From: Candidatus Regiella endosymbiont of Tuberolachnus salignus
GTDB lineage: Bacteria; Pseudomonadota; Gammaproteobacteria; Enterobacterales; Enterobacteriaceae
NCBI RefSeq assembly: GCF_964020115.1
Contig: NZ_OZ026542.1
Coordinates: 1,054,001-1,118,000 of the forward strand
Direction: 5' to 3'
DNA length: 64,000 nucleotides
Shown: piece by piece, positions 9,972 to 19,778 of the stretch
Position numbering within the stretch: the first letter of the stretch is position 1
Layout: each line of letters starts with the position of its first letter
Made by a program: the position numbers and the translations under genes
The notes under the pieces: model-generated
The model's database searches: none
The model's input: only the letters and a program-made list of their open reading frames with translations
What the model was told of the DNA's origin: nothing

Positions 9972-11198
9972 ATGATTAAAAAGCCACTGCTGTTGCTGCC
10001 ATTGATTGTTATTCTCAGCCTAATGTTTTTTTATTCGGTATCCGCTTACGCTTTACCTATGGATACCAATGCTCCATCTATGGATACCAATGTTTTCGAT
10101 GGCATATTGACAAAATATGAAACCGCCGCCAAAAAATGGGAAAAAACCATGATCGGTTATGCAACTAATCTATTTTGGGGATTGGCCTTGATCAGCATGG
10201 TGTGGACCTATGGCATGATGATCTTAAAAAAAGCGGATATTCAGGAATTTTTTGCTGAAACTATCCGTTTTTTTTGTATGACCGGCTTTTTTTGGTGGAT
10301 TTTGACTAACGGTCCGGCCATCGGTGATGCCATCATCAAATCGATTTGGCAAATAGGCGTGGACGCAATAGGCGTGAATAAAGATTTTACCCCGGGGGGA
10401 GTGGTTAAAATTGGTTTTGACATTTTTTTTAAGGTGTTAGATCAATCTTCGATATGGTCACCGATAGATAGTGCAGTCGGGATCCTGATTTCTGTGGTGA
10501 TCCTGACTATTTTAACCCTCATTGGTGTTAACCTGCTGCTGCTGTTCGTATCGGCTTGGATTTTGGTCTACGGTGGGGTGTTTTTTCTTGGATTTGGCGG
10601 CTCGCGCTGGACCAGTGATATTGCGCTTAACTTTTATAAAACGGTGTTAAGTGTCGCCGCTCAACTGATGGCGATGCTTTTATTGATCGGCATCGGCAAA
10701 ACCTTCGTGAGCGATTATTATGACAACATGAGTGGTGGCGCTAATCTAAAAGAGCTCGGGATCATGTTAGTGGCCTCTATCATGCTATTTTATCTCACTA
10801 ATAAAATCCCTCCGCTCATTGGTAGTATTATTGACGGCGGAAATTTTAATACCAGCGGCGGCGGTTTTAGTGGTGGCGCTGCAATCGGTTCAGGGGCGGG
10901 TTTTGCCATGGGCGCTGCCAGTATGGCCGCCGCGACAGCAACAACGGGTGGCTCCATGGCCTTGGCGGGCGCCTCCAATATGCTTAGTGGTGGGGCTTCT
11001 TCATTACAAGCGGCGTTTCACTCAGCACAACAACAAATGACCCCAAGCGGGAGCATGGCCACAAGTGAGAACAATGCCCCCTCGAATGTTAATAGCGGAT
11101 CGGGAGGTAGCAATAGTTTTTCATCGGTGATGAATCATGCGGTAGTAGAAAACAAGCCTGTCACAGCCAAACCAAAAGAGACAACCCAACAGGCATAG
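9972..11198 (+). CDS. trbL: TrbL/VirB6-like polytopic inner-membrane protein
   Basis: 408 residues from the ATG at 9972. The longer in-frame start at 9861 lies inside trbJ. A signal-like helix ends near SAYALP. At least five further membrane spans follow, e.g. around VILTILTLIGVNLLLLF and LGIMLVASIMLFYL, then a Gly/Ser/Ala-rich tail of about 110 residues (GGGFSGGAAIGSG). This layout is that of TrbL/VirB6, which forms the inner-membrane part of the translocation path. It is the last gene of the trbHIJL block. The usual trbK entry-exclusion gene between J and L is absent, the gap being ten bases. Confidence 0.8.
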   Translation: MIKKPLLLLPLIVILSLMFFYSVSAYALPMDTNAPSMDTNVFDGILTKYETAAKKWEKTMIGYATNLFWGLALISMVWTYGMMILKKADIQEFFAETIRFFCMTGFFWWILTNGPAIGDAIIKSIWQIGVDAIGVNKDFTPGGVVKIGFDIFFKVLDQSSIWSPIDSAVGILISVVILTILTLIGVNLLLLFVSAWILVYGGVFFLGFGGSRWTSDIALNFYKTVLSVAAQLMAMLLLIGIGKTFVSDYYDNMSGGANLKELGIMLVASIMLFYLTNKIPPLIGSIIDGGNFNTSGGGFSGGAAIGSGAGFAMGAASMAAATATTGGSMALAGASNMLSGGASSLQAAFHSAQQQMTPSGSMATSENNAPSNVNSGSGGSNSFSSVMNHAVVENKPVTAKPKETTQQA

Positions 11199-11262
11199 CT
11201 TACTGCGTGGCGCGAATTCTGCGTTACGCGGTGCTCGCAATCCTCATGTACTGTATGTATTT
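11198..11262 (+). repeat. Partial copy of a second short repeat family
   Basis: The stretch GCTTACTGCGTGGCGCGAAT onward is about three-quarters identical to 56943-57010. It directly follows the trbL stop and runs into a MITE-like repeat. Confidence 0.55.
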
Positions 11263-11266
11263 GGCA

Positions 11267-11378
11267 TATACCCTTCGCCTTTCAAATTACGGCGGCATTG
11301 GCTACTCGTACTCATCCTCTGTCATGTACCGATTCGATTGATTACCGCCTTGTCGTAACGCGAAATTCATTCGGTATA
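11267..11378 (+). repeat. MITE-like repeat copy 3 (subfamily B/C hybrid)
   Basis: TATACCCTTCGCCTTTCAAA start and ATTCATTCGGTATA end. The centre carries CATGTACCGATTCGATTGAT instead of the subfamily A core. Confidence 0.75.
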
Positions 11379-11924
11379 TAAAGTTAGGTCAGTATTGTGA
11401 GAATGATGATTACTATAGAATCTTAAATAAGTCAGTACTCCGATTAGCGCAAAAGGCATCAATCCACAAGCCACACTGCCAATACTGACACATACCTCTT
11501 TACAGATTGGCGAACACTGGTCAGGTTTTGGATTCAATTTTGCGTAAAGCGCTGGATTACATTTTTTTAGTAATGCCATGTAGAGATGTTTTTCATGCCG
11601 TTTCAGGCTTTTTTTGGCATAGTTATTAGCTTCTAAACCTTCTATCATCTCTCTCTCTGAACGTAGTATTGACCTTATTCTGCTATGGGTAAGATTGAAG
11701 GTATTATAGTCGCGTAGGTTTAGCCCAGCGGCAAGGGTTTCAACAACATGAGGCTGAAAAATTTCAGCCATGCGAGGAGAGCCTATGTTAACGGCACAAG
11801 ATGTAGGACGATGAAGCCGAAAAACATTTGCTATACGTGTAACATAGACCCAAGGGGGTTTGTTTTCAGTGGTGAGGGGATACATGTTAATAATACATTG
11901 TTCTGATCGCGGAGTGGTCAACAT
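11367..11924 (-). CDS. Hypothetical protein with C-terminal membrane helix
   Basis: 185 residues. AGGAG 8 bases before the ATG at 11924 supports the start. Family not recognised. The middle is helical and basic (RSEREMIEGLEANNYAKKSLKRHEK in pieces). A Cys pair-rich turn CSPICKEVC lies near residue 140 and is followed by one hydrophobic helix (about 146-168, GLMPFALIGVLTYL) and a short His/Asn tail. The 3' end overlaps MITE copy 3 by about a dozen bases, so the extreme C-terminus may be repeat-derived. It lies among toxin-like fragments and away from any operon. A tail-anchored effector is possible but unproven. Confidence 0.55.
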   Translation of the reverse strand: MLTTPRSEQCIINMYPLTTENKPPWVYVTRIANVFRLHRPTSCAVNIGSPRMAEIFQPHVVETLAAGLNLRDYNTFNLTHSRIRSILRSEREMIEGLEANNYAKKSLKRHEKHLYMALLKKCNPALYAKLNPKPDQCSPICKEVCVSIGSVACGLMPFALIGVLTYLRFYSNHHSHNTDLTLYTE

Positions 11925-11960
11925 AATTATTTCTCCTAATTATTGATTGTACTAGCCGGA

Positions 11961-12050
11961 TATACCCAATGAATTTCGAGTTACGACAAGGCGGCAATCA
12001 ATCGAATCGGCACATGACAAAGAATGAGTGATCGCTGCCAACGCCGCCGT
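11961..12050 (+). repeat. MITE-like repeat copy 4 (subfamily C, 3' end lost)
   Basis: It starts TATACCCAATGAATTTCGAG and keeps CTGCCAACGCCGCCGTAAC but lacks the closing GCGAAGGGTATA. It fills the gap between the two hypothetical genes. Confidence 0.7.
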
Positions 12051-12058
12051 AACAGACG

Positions 12059-12820
12059 CTATTCAAGCTGGATCAGCAAGGTGGGGGGATAGGGTACCCA
12101 CCTTTTAGTACTACTTTTGGGGAGTGAGCAGTATTCGTCTAAACATGCTCTAATTGTTGCACTCTTGAGAAAAGGGCTATGATTATTTATAAAACGAATA
12201 TATCGTGGTTTCAGGCCGTGGGTATATCCTACACGGGCTCCACTTAAAGTCGCTTTCCTCCATTTAAGTAGATCCTTTGAACACTCCCCTTCGCGTCGAA
12301 AATAGTCGATTTCTGGCAAAGCTGCTTGATGAAGGTTGATCGAGCATCCTGTGGTGCGCAAGAGATAGGAGGTAAAAGATTCATGTTGGGGTTCATGATG
12401 GTATTTTAGCAGCGCTTCAATGGCGTTATAACTGAATTTTGACGTTTTGGAGCCTGTGTTAAATTCTCCTATGAAACCTTTTTCTCTTAGCCTTTTATTC
12501 AAATAATCATGAAGTCTTTTTATCACCGCATCAGGAATACCGAACGAAGATAAACGAGATTGAGCCAAAAAATAGGGCTCAAGATCTACGGCATCACGAC
12601 CCTTGATATCATCGGCACAGATAACCTGCTGGATAAATTTTTTGATGTAGTGTTGCTGGGTATCATTAATACATCCTTTGTTCGAAGCACCTTCGATGTT
12701 AATTTTTTCTCCGTTATACTTGTCGAGTTCTAATTGGAATAGGGTATTTTTTAGACTCAGATTGAGTGGAAGATAAGTAGACTGATGAAAAATATGGCTC
12801 TTTACAGGAGTAGGAAACAT
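12059..12820 (-). CDS. Hypothetical protein, possible effector
   Basis: 253 residues. GGAGG with an 8-base spacer fixes the ATG at 12820, in place of the upstream in-frame alternative at 12850. No signal peptide or membrane segment. The sequence is mixed alpha/beta with FPTPVKSHIFHQ at the start, DAVDLEPYFLAQSRLSSFG in the middle and WRKATLSGARVGYTHGLKPRY late. I do not recognise a family. Like its neighbour at 11367-11924 it is preceded by its own ribosome binding site and flanked by repeats on both sides. This is the usual setting of lineage-specific accessory genes in these symbionts. Confidence 0.55.
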   Translation of the reverse strand: MFPTPVKSHIFHQSTYLPLNLSLKNTLFQLELDKYNGEKINIEGASNKGCINDTQQHYIKKFIQQVICADDIKGRDAVDLEPYFLAQSRLSSFGIPDAVIKRLHDYLNKRLREKGFIGEFNTGSKTSKFSYNAIEALLKYHHEPQHESFTSYLLRTTGCSINLHQAALPEIDYFRREGECSKDLLKWRKATLSGARVGYTHGLKPRYIRFINNHSPFLKSATIRACLDEYCSLPKSSTKRWVPYPPTLLIQLE

Positions 12821-12961
12821 GGTATTAGCCTCCATTAATTGCACCAACAAAGTACAACCCTTGACTTAAGTATAGGACATAATTTTTTCTCAGCTAATCG
12901 ACATAACTATGGCCGAATCAGTTTAATTTGATTCAAGGCGGAGGAGCGCAGACAGTACAAA

Positions 12962-13087
12962 TATACCTTTCGCCTTTCAAGTTACGGCGGCGTTGGCTGC
13001 GGGTGTTCGCCGAATCACGTAGTATGTTTACGCTCATCGGTCTCACACCCTTGCCGCCTTGCCGTAACGCGAAATTCATTGGGTATA
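12962..13087 (-). repeat. MITE-like repeat copy 5 (subfamily B)
   Basis: It runs from TATACCTTTCGCCTTTCAAG to ATTCATTGGGTATA. The centre is the reverse complement of the subfamily A core (ACGCTCATCGGTCTCAC). Confidence 0.8.
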
Positions 13088-13090
13088 TAT

Positions 13091-13150
13091 GAACGCCCTG
13101 GGATGAGTGATCGCTGCCAACGCCGCCGTAATTTGAAAGGCGAAAGGTAT
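13091..13150 (+). repeat. Partial MITE-like repeat abutting copy 5
   Basis: CGCTGCCAACGCCGCCGTAA followed by TTGAAAGGCGAAAGGTAT is the right half of subfamily C. It is fused to the end of copy 5, which suggests nested insertion. With copy 5 it occupies most of the 12821-13153 gap. Confidence 0.65.
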
Positions 13151-13153
13151 TTG

Positions 13154-13784
13154 CTAGTCATGATGAACAACTGTTGCATAACTTGGCACAGCTACCCACA
13201 GCGTATCGATTTGTGTTTGCAGATTGACATGGCTCAATAATAATGAGAAAGCCACCTCGGGATAATAGTTATTTGCCGCAGAAAAAGTAGACATGGCTTC
13301 AACCATTGTCTCAATGTTATTGCCTGCTAATTGAAATCCTGAGGCGACTATCGTTTCGATCTTTGATTCAGGCTCAGAGTAATAGTGCTTTATCGTTACC
13401 GTATCCCCTGAATTTGCCCCATTGATCAGTACTATCAGATCATCTTCTTGCTTTTCCAACCATAATGTTTCTTTGCTGATATCAGAAAAAGTGAATTTGA
13501 GGCTATCACACCCCCCTCTCTCGCTAATGCTGTCATGGCCATCGCCTCTCGCATACAGATAGGTATCATCTCCAATGCTGCCCACCAGCGTATCGTTTCC
13601 CTTACCGCCGCTCAAGGCATAACCCCCGGTGTTGCGAGTCAGATCGATAAAAATGTCATCGCCTTGCAATAAATTTAACTGATTATCTATTAGTTCGTTG
13701 CTTAGCATACTTTCGTGATACAGCGTAATAATGTCATCATCGGATGTGACCTTTACTTGCCCCAATGACGGATTACCCGCCTTG
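13154..13784 (-). pseudogene. RTX-repeat (haemolysin-type Ca-binding) protein, 5' part removed by IS21 copy 2
   Basis: The frame is open from the IS edge at 13784 (KAGNPSLGQ...) to a stop at 13154. One good RTX nonapeptide pair GGKGNDTLVG-SIGDDTYLY is followed by RGDGHDSISE and an HBD-like segment (LWLEKQEDDLIVLI, GDTVTIKHYY). This arrangement sits at the C-terminal side of many RTX toxins secreted by type I systems. Calcium folds the repeats after export. The C-terminal 75 residues look globular and contain no obvious type I signal. The N-terminal toxin part is not on the other side of the IS, so it was lost or moved. It can only be expressed from an internal TTG or an IS-borne promoter. Confidence 0.75.
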
Positions 13785-13840
13785 TGTCAACGCTACTTTA
13801 GATTGACCACTTTTTGCTACTTTAAAATGTCCAGTTTTTG

Positions 13841-15828
<1,988 letters not shown>

Positions 15829-15916
15829 GGCTTTGTCACCACAAAGGAAACTGCATTCTGGCTTGAGTGGACAAATTAAATTAGCAATTTACGGTCTTTT
15901 ATCATTAGCGCTGACA

Positions 15917-16228
15917 CTACAGAAAAAGCGTCATCTTCCTCAATCGCTGCAATTCCTCTTTCCTTCGGGCAGAAGAAGTAGGAGACCCATTTTGATTTTC
16001 TGTAAGAATTGTTGTTTTCTGTGCTGTTGTCTCTTTTTCAGGGCATCTGACTACGAGTATTTGGGATATCCTGGGTTGAGGTACCATACGAGCTGTACAA
16101 CCATTAGGGAGCCAATCAGAAGAAAGCCCCCAATCAGGAGAGGCTAAAACAGGCACCGGTAATAATATAACCGGTAATATTCTGAAGAAAATTTTTATTG
16201 TCTGAATAGTGATTACCACCATGGCCAC
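15917..16228 (-). CDS. Hypothetical exported protein
   Basis: 103 residues, possibly starting at an internal Met. A hydrophobic stretch near residues 11-30 (FFRILPVILLPVPVLA) looks like a signal peptide with cut after VLA, and GLSSDWLPNGCTARMV follows. The stop codon lies in the three bases next to the IS21 edge and is not IS-derived, so the C-terminus is either natural or fortuitously ended. It overlaps the gene upstream (16213-16467) by 16 bases, so the two are probably co-translated. Family not recognised. Two small exported proteins in tandem could be pilus or conjugation accessories, or phage morons. Confidence 0.45.
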   Translation of the reverse strand: MAMVVITIQTIKIFFRILPVILLPVPVLASPDWGLSSDWLPNGCTARMVPQPRISQILVVRCPEKETTAQKTTILTENQNGSPTSSARRKEELQRLRKMTLFL

Positions 16229-16467
16229 ACCTTCCGCATTTTTGCTTTGAATTCCTCTTCGTGTTTTTGCATAGAAGAAGATGGGTTTTCTCCATGGAAG
16301 GAGGTTGCTTGCTGTTCAATAATTTTTTGTTGCTTACACACGGGGATGAGACCCACAAAAGTCATCTCCCACGTAGTGGCGTTACAAATAGAAGAAGCCC
16401 AAGCCGGTGTGAGTAATGCTAATAATATAACGAATAAACTATTCAAGCAGGTTCTTATTTTTTTCAT
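16213..16467 (-). CDS. Hypothetical small exported protein
   Basis: 84 residues with a clear signal peptide (MKKIRTCLNSLFVILLALLT, cut after AWA). The mature part is short, with two Cys (ICNATTWEMTF, IPVCKQQ), and ends in WPWW. GGAGG-like bases precede the start. Its pairing with the next gene and the cysteine pair suggest an envelope role. I do not recognise the family. Confidence 0.5.
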   Translation of the reverse strand: MKKIRTCLNSLFVILLALLTPAWASSICNATTWEMTFVGLIPVCKQQKIIEQQATSFHGENPSSSMQKHEEEFKAKMRKVWPWW

Positions 16468-16756
16468 CTGCCCACCTCCTGTTTTCCGGTTAGCCTCATT
16501 TAATCGGTACTGGTTTTTGATCTCTTATTTAGCATAGTCACCAGAAAAGCAATTTTCCCTTTCAATTTTTATTACCTGTTTATTGTTTAACGTTATTGAC
16601 AGCCTTTTATTTTAATGGCTACGCATCGCGCGGCCTTTTCACCTTTTAGCGCCTCCCCCTGCCCATCAGTGTTCAATTCTTTTATCCACGAGAGGGTAAA
16701 CGGGGGACGGCGCTATTTTTCATCTTCCCTTTCCCACTTAAGAGACGAGACTAACC
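16468..16756. other. Intergenic stretch, nothing supported
   Basis: The gap lies between the divergent small exported gene and the phage holin. Part of it can be read as a 65-codon frame (from 16615), but that overlaps the holin start and has no family signal. No clear promoter was identified. Confidence 0.4.
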
Positions 16757-16954
16757 ATGGACAAACTGACCACAGGCGCGACCTATGCGGCGTGCGCCGG
16801 GAGTATTTTTAATGGTTTGCTGAGCAGCGATAGCTCAGAACAATGGAATGCCATTGGTGTGCTGGCGGGCGTCTCGTTGGCGGTACTCACCTATCTGACG
16901 AATTTGTATTTCAAGATTAAAGAAGACCGACGTAAGAGCAGGGCAGGAAAATGA
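16757..16954 (+). CDS. Phage holin
   Basis: 65 residues with two membrane segments (about 8-25 and 33-52), a short charged turn (SSDSSEQWN) and a basic tail KIKEDRRKSRAGK. This is the class II holin layout. Holins make the inner-membrane lesion that starts lysis. The last four bases overlap the endolysin start (ATGA). A shorter homologous design is found at 34872-35117 in the second prophage. Confidence 0.75.
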   Translation: MDKLTTGATYAACAGSIFNGLLSSDSSEQWNAIGVLAGVSLAVLTYLTNLYFKIKEDRRKSRAGK

Positions 16955-17469
16955 GCACGCTAAGCAAACCCCTGCTGGGACTGATTTTGGCAGGAGCAAC
17001 AACAACCGCCATCCTGACGCAATTTTTGCAGGAAAAAGAAGGCAATCGGCTAACGGCGTATCGCGATGGCGCACATGTTTGGACGATTTGCCGCGGGGCG
17101 ACACGGGTCGATGGCCAGCCGGTGAAGCCCGGCATGATACTCAGTCGCGAGCAGTGTGAGCAAGTTAACCAATTTGAAGTGGATAAGGCGATTGCTTGGG
17201 TAGAGCGTCATATCAAGCTGCCGTTAACCGAGGCGCAGAAAGCCGGTATTGCTTCGTTTTGTCCTTATAACCTTGGCGCGAGTAAATGCACGGCGTCCAC
17301 TTTCTATCGCAAACTCAATGCCGGTGACTATCAAGGCGCCTGTGCAGAAATCAAGCGCTGGATTTTCGATGGCGGTAAAGATTGTCGCCTTCGTGCCAAT
17401 AATTGTGCGGGTCAAGTGATAAGACGCGCGCAGGAAAGTGAGCTGACCTGTTGGGGGAGGGATGTTTAA
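16951..17469 (+). CDS. Phage SAR-type endolysin (lysozyme, GH24)
   Basis: 172 residues. A weakly hydrophobic N-terminal helix (about 6-22, LLGLILAGATTTAILT) fits a signal-anchor-release segment that tethers the enzyme until the membrane is depolarised. The catalytic triad is Glu30 (EKEG), Asp39 (YRDG) and Thr45 (VWTIC), with the spacing 9 and 6 seen in P21 endolysin. A Cys-rich C-terminal half (CPYNLGASKC, DCRLRANNC) follows. It cleaves peptidoglycan during lysis. From about residue 100 it is almost identical to the endolysin of the P2-like prophage, which points to exchange between the two phages. Confidence 0.85.
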   Translation: MSTLSKPLLGLILAGATTTAILTQFLQEKEGNRLTAYRDGAHVWTICRGATRVDGQPVKPGMILSREQCEQVNQFEVDKAIAWVERHIKLPLTEAQKAGIASFCPYNLGASKCTASTFYRKLNAGDYQGACAEIKRWIFDGGKDCRLRANNCAGQVIRRAQESELTCWGRDV

Positions 17470-17920
17470 TCGATTATTTTTTATCCTGTTGAGTCTCATT
17501 CTGCTCGTGAGTCTCACGGCTATTTATTATCACGCTGAATCAGCAAAAAAAGACAATGCCATTAAAGCACTACTCCATGAACGCGATAATGCGTGGATGA
17601 CGATGGAAAGCATGAAAAAGCAGCATCAGCAGCTCGCTGTACTCGATAGCCAACACATGCAGGAACTCAATGATGCCAACAGACAAATTGCGGCGCTTGA
17701 ACGTGCTGTTCATACTGGCCAGCGTCGGTTGCAGTTCGCTGCCCGATGTGAAAAATTGCCCCACACCGCCGCCTCCGCCCGCCTGGATGATGTTGCCGGT
17801 GCCCGACTTGACGATACCGCTGTCCACGCTTATTTCCGTCTCCGAAACGGAATTGAAATAGTCACCCAGCAAATCAAGGGATTACAGGACTACATTACCC
17901 AAGTCTGTTTGGCGCAATAA
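17462..17920 (+). CDS. Rz-like inner-membrane spanin
   Basis: 152 residues. One N-terminal membrane helix (RLFFILLSLILLVSLTAIYY) is followed by a long coiled coil (KKDNAIKALLHERDNAW onward) and a C-terminal helix ending ITQVCLAQ. Spanins fuse inner and outer membranes in the last step of lysis. It overlaps the endolysin end by eight bases. Confidence 0.8.
   Translation: MFNRLFFILLSLILLVSLTAIYYHAESAKKDNAIKALLHERDNAWMTMESMKKQHQQLAVLDSQHMQELNDANRQIAALERAVHTGQRRLQFAARCEKLPHTAASARLDDVAGARLDDTAVHAYFRLRNGIEIVTQQIKGLQDYITQVCLAQ
17670..17861 (+). CDS. Rz1-like outer-membrane spanin lipoprotein, nested in Rz
   Basis: 63 codons in the +1 frame wholly inside Rz. A lipobox ILASVGC places the mature Cys at residue 21, and the Pro-rich mature part (CPTPPPPPAW) is typical of Rz1. 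AGGA lies just before the tandem ATGs. It partners with the Rz protein across the periplasm. Confidence 0.75.
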   Translation: MMPTDKLRRLNVLFILASVGCSSLPDVKNCPTPPPPPAWMMLPVPDLTIPLSTLISVSETELK

Positions 17921-17955
17921 ACCCTCGAAAAGATAAGATAAGTAGATACAGCATG

Positions 17956-17970
17956 CGCATTTGAAATGCG
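17956..17970. promoter_or_regulatory. 15-bp perfect palindrome, candidate operator
   Basis: CGCATTT-G-AAATGCG followed by ACCC. A sister site of the same architecture lies at 18745-18759, on the far side of the KilA-N gene. Confidence 0.45.
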
Positions 17971-18029
17971 ACCCTTTAGAACGATGCAACAAAATGGCAT
18001 CACCTCTATTAATTAATACGTAATCAATT

Positions 18030-18051
18030 ACTCACTTCGGTGGGTTTTTTT
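18030..18051 (+). terminator. Rho-independent terminator or attenuator
   Basis: A six-bp stem ACTCAC/GTGGGT with a TTCG tetraloop is followed by seven T. It lies 110 bases after Rz and 140 bases before the KilA-N start, so it probably ends the lysis operon. Confidence 0.6.
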
Positions 18052-18159
18052 ATGCTTGTGCTTCACACGCGCATTAATACCAAGAACCTTTTCAGGAATG
18101 AATCCTTGAGGAAGCCAGTAGTGGTAGGCGTATCCTCTTGGGCTGGTATTTCTGTGTGA
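18052..18159 (+). other. Possible 35-codon small ORF between terminator and KilA-N
   Basis: An ATG directly after the terminator T-run opens a frame starting MLVLHTRINTKN and ending SSWAGISV. No ribosome binding site is obvious. It might be a leader peptide or chance. Confidence 0.2.
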
Positions 18160-18190
18160 TAAGGGTTCATTGCTGAACAGGAACAACGTA

Positions 18191-18721
18191 ATGAAATATC
18201 CAACCGTTGTCATTGAAAATGCTTATGTTCGCAGTAATGAAAATGGAATGTACAATCTCAATGACCTACATCGAGCGGCACTTCAGGCTGGGCTTGCTAA
18301 AAAATGGCAAGTTCCGAGTCAGTTTAGAAAAAGCGACGGAATTGAAAAATATATTGATGAAGCCGTGAGAATGCTAAATTGCACTCTGGATAAAAATCAT
18401 ATACTTATCATTAAAAATGGCGGTAAAAACAGTGGAATATGGGCACATGAGCTGATTACTCTTCGCTATGCAGCATGGTTATCACCGGCTTTTGAGTTCA
18501 AGGTTTATCAAACTTTCCGTGAGGTCGTCATGCGCGGCATGAATGTGATGAATCGCATTAACCGTCTTGATCATGTGATTCATGGTGAGGAGAAAACTAT
18601 CAGTGATTGTGCACGAAAAATGCGTCAGTGGGGGATCGGTGGGAGAAAGGCCGTGTTGCAGACGACGAGACAAAGAATGATAGAAGAAGCGCAGTTATTG
18701 ATACCTGGTTTAGCATCATGA
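18191..18721 (+). CDS. KilA-N domain phage protein
   Basis: 176 residues from the ATG at 18191 (AGGA seven bases upstream). A TTG at 18170 is the longer alternative. The KilA-N domain spans roughly residues 5-110, with MYNLNDLHRAA at its start, GIEKYIDEAV in the middle and WAHELITLRYAAWLSPAFEFKVYQTF, the characteristic end motif. KilA-N is a DNA-binding fold common in phage antirepressor and regulatory proteins. The C-terminal 60 residues are helical (ISDCARKMRQWGIGGRK) and may carry the effector part. It is flanked by two matched palindromes, so it may be self-regulated. Confidence 0.8.
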   Translation: MKYPTVVIENAYVRSNENGMYNLNDLHRAALQAGLAKKWQVPSQFRKSDGIEKYIDEAVRMLNCTLDKNHILIIKNGGKNSGIWAHELITLRYAAWLSPAFEFKVYQTFREVVMRGMNVMNRINRLDHVIHGEEKTISDCARKMRQWGIGGRKAVLQTTRQRMIEEAQLLIPGLAS

Positions 18722-18744
18722 AATGCAAATCAGCAGAAAAATAG

Positions 18745-18759
18745 CGGATTTCAAATCCG
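18745..18759. promoter_or_regulatory. 15-bp perfect palindrome, sister of 17956-17970
   Basis: CGGATTT-C-AAATCCG followed by ACCC, 24 bases after the KilA-N stop. Confidence 0.45.
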
Positions 18760-19211
18760 ACCCTTGGGAGCCTTCGTCATTTTCGGAGGTGAAATCCATA
18801 GCTTAGATGGAGATAAGTCATCTTCATTATGAAGACAACTGCTCGCTTTTATGTTGAAGAGACGGATTGCATTGATAATAGATTGAGCTGCTACCAAAGT
18901 GCGAAAATACACTTTGAAATAAAATCAGTGGGTTATGTTAAATGGTTTCTAGCGCCTCTTTTAAACCTGCGCATTAGCATTTAAGGGGCACAATTTTGTA
19001 CTCACTGATTTTATTGATAAAAATGGTGCTATTTTACCAATGAATAAAAGGGGGAATTTTTACACTATTTACCCTTATGATTTTATTGGTCATTTTCAGA
19101 AGGCAAAATCCCCCCGTTAGCACTGTGTCACTCCCTTTCTTCATGTTCATTTTTTTCACTTTTATCGACATAACGACAGAACATGTCGATCACATCAACA
19201 CAGGAGCCACC
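18760..19211. other. AT-rich intergenic region before the terminase genes
   Basis: I see no convincing gene. A frame read from 19077 continues into the small terminase but lacks a ribosome binding site. The late promoter or packaging site for the terminase operon may lie here, but I cannot identify a motif. Confidence 0.4.
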
Positions 19212-19778
19212 ATGGCAACACCGGACTGGGAGGCCATCGAAGCGGCGTATCGCGCGGGGTCGTTGTCCATTCGCGCTATCGGCAAACGCTATCACGTCAG
19301 TGACACCGCTATCCGCAAAAAAGCGATCCAACGCCATTGGTTGCGTGACCTGACGGATAAAGTGAAGACAGCCACCCACATTCAGCTGGTTCGCAAAGGG
19401 GGTTTGCACGCTCCCACCGTGCGAACGGAGACCGACATTATCCACGCCGCGGCGGATGAAGCGGCTTCTGTCGTTTTGTCTCATCGGATTGATTTAGCCG
19501 GCTGGCGGCAAATTGCGGCTAACCTCAAAGGCTTCCTTATGGACACGGTTATCACCGAAGACAATCATACCGCGCTGGCTCGCACCTTTAGCGCCGGGGT
19601 GGAGGCGCAGCTGAAACTGATTAAGGGCGAGCGCGAGGCATATAATTTAAACCACGAGGCCACCCCTGGCACGGATAACGCGCTGGCGCAATGGATGAAA
19701 GAGCTTGCGGAAGGGGATGCACATGGCAATCGACCCCGGTCTGAAAACAAAATTAGCGGATCGGCTGTGGCGTCTTAA
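19212..19778 (+). CDS. Terminase small subunit-like protein (prophage 1)
   Basis: 188 residues. CAGGAG before the ATG at 19212 selects this start over the one at 19077. The N-terminal third is a helix-turn-helix (AYRAGSLSIRAIGKRYHVSD, then AIRKKAIQRHW) used by small terminases to recognise the packaging site. The rest is helical. The 3' end overlaps the large terminase by 56 bases. Confidence 0.7.
   Translation: MATPDWEAIEAAYRAGSLSIRAIGKRYHVSDTAIRKKAIQRHWLRDLTDKVKTATHIQLVRKGGLHAPTVRTETDIIHAAADEAASVVLSHRIDLAGWRQIAANLKGFLMDTVITEDNHTALARTFSAGVEAQLKLIKGEREAYNLNHEATPGTDNALAQWMKELAEGDAHGNRPRSENKISGSAVAS

Noticed and set aside
16615-16812. 65-codon frame before the holin
   Set aside because: It overlaps the holin start, has low-complexity basic content and no recognisable start signal.
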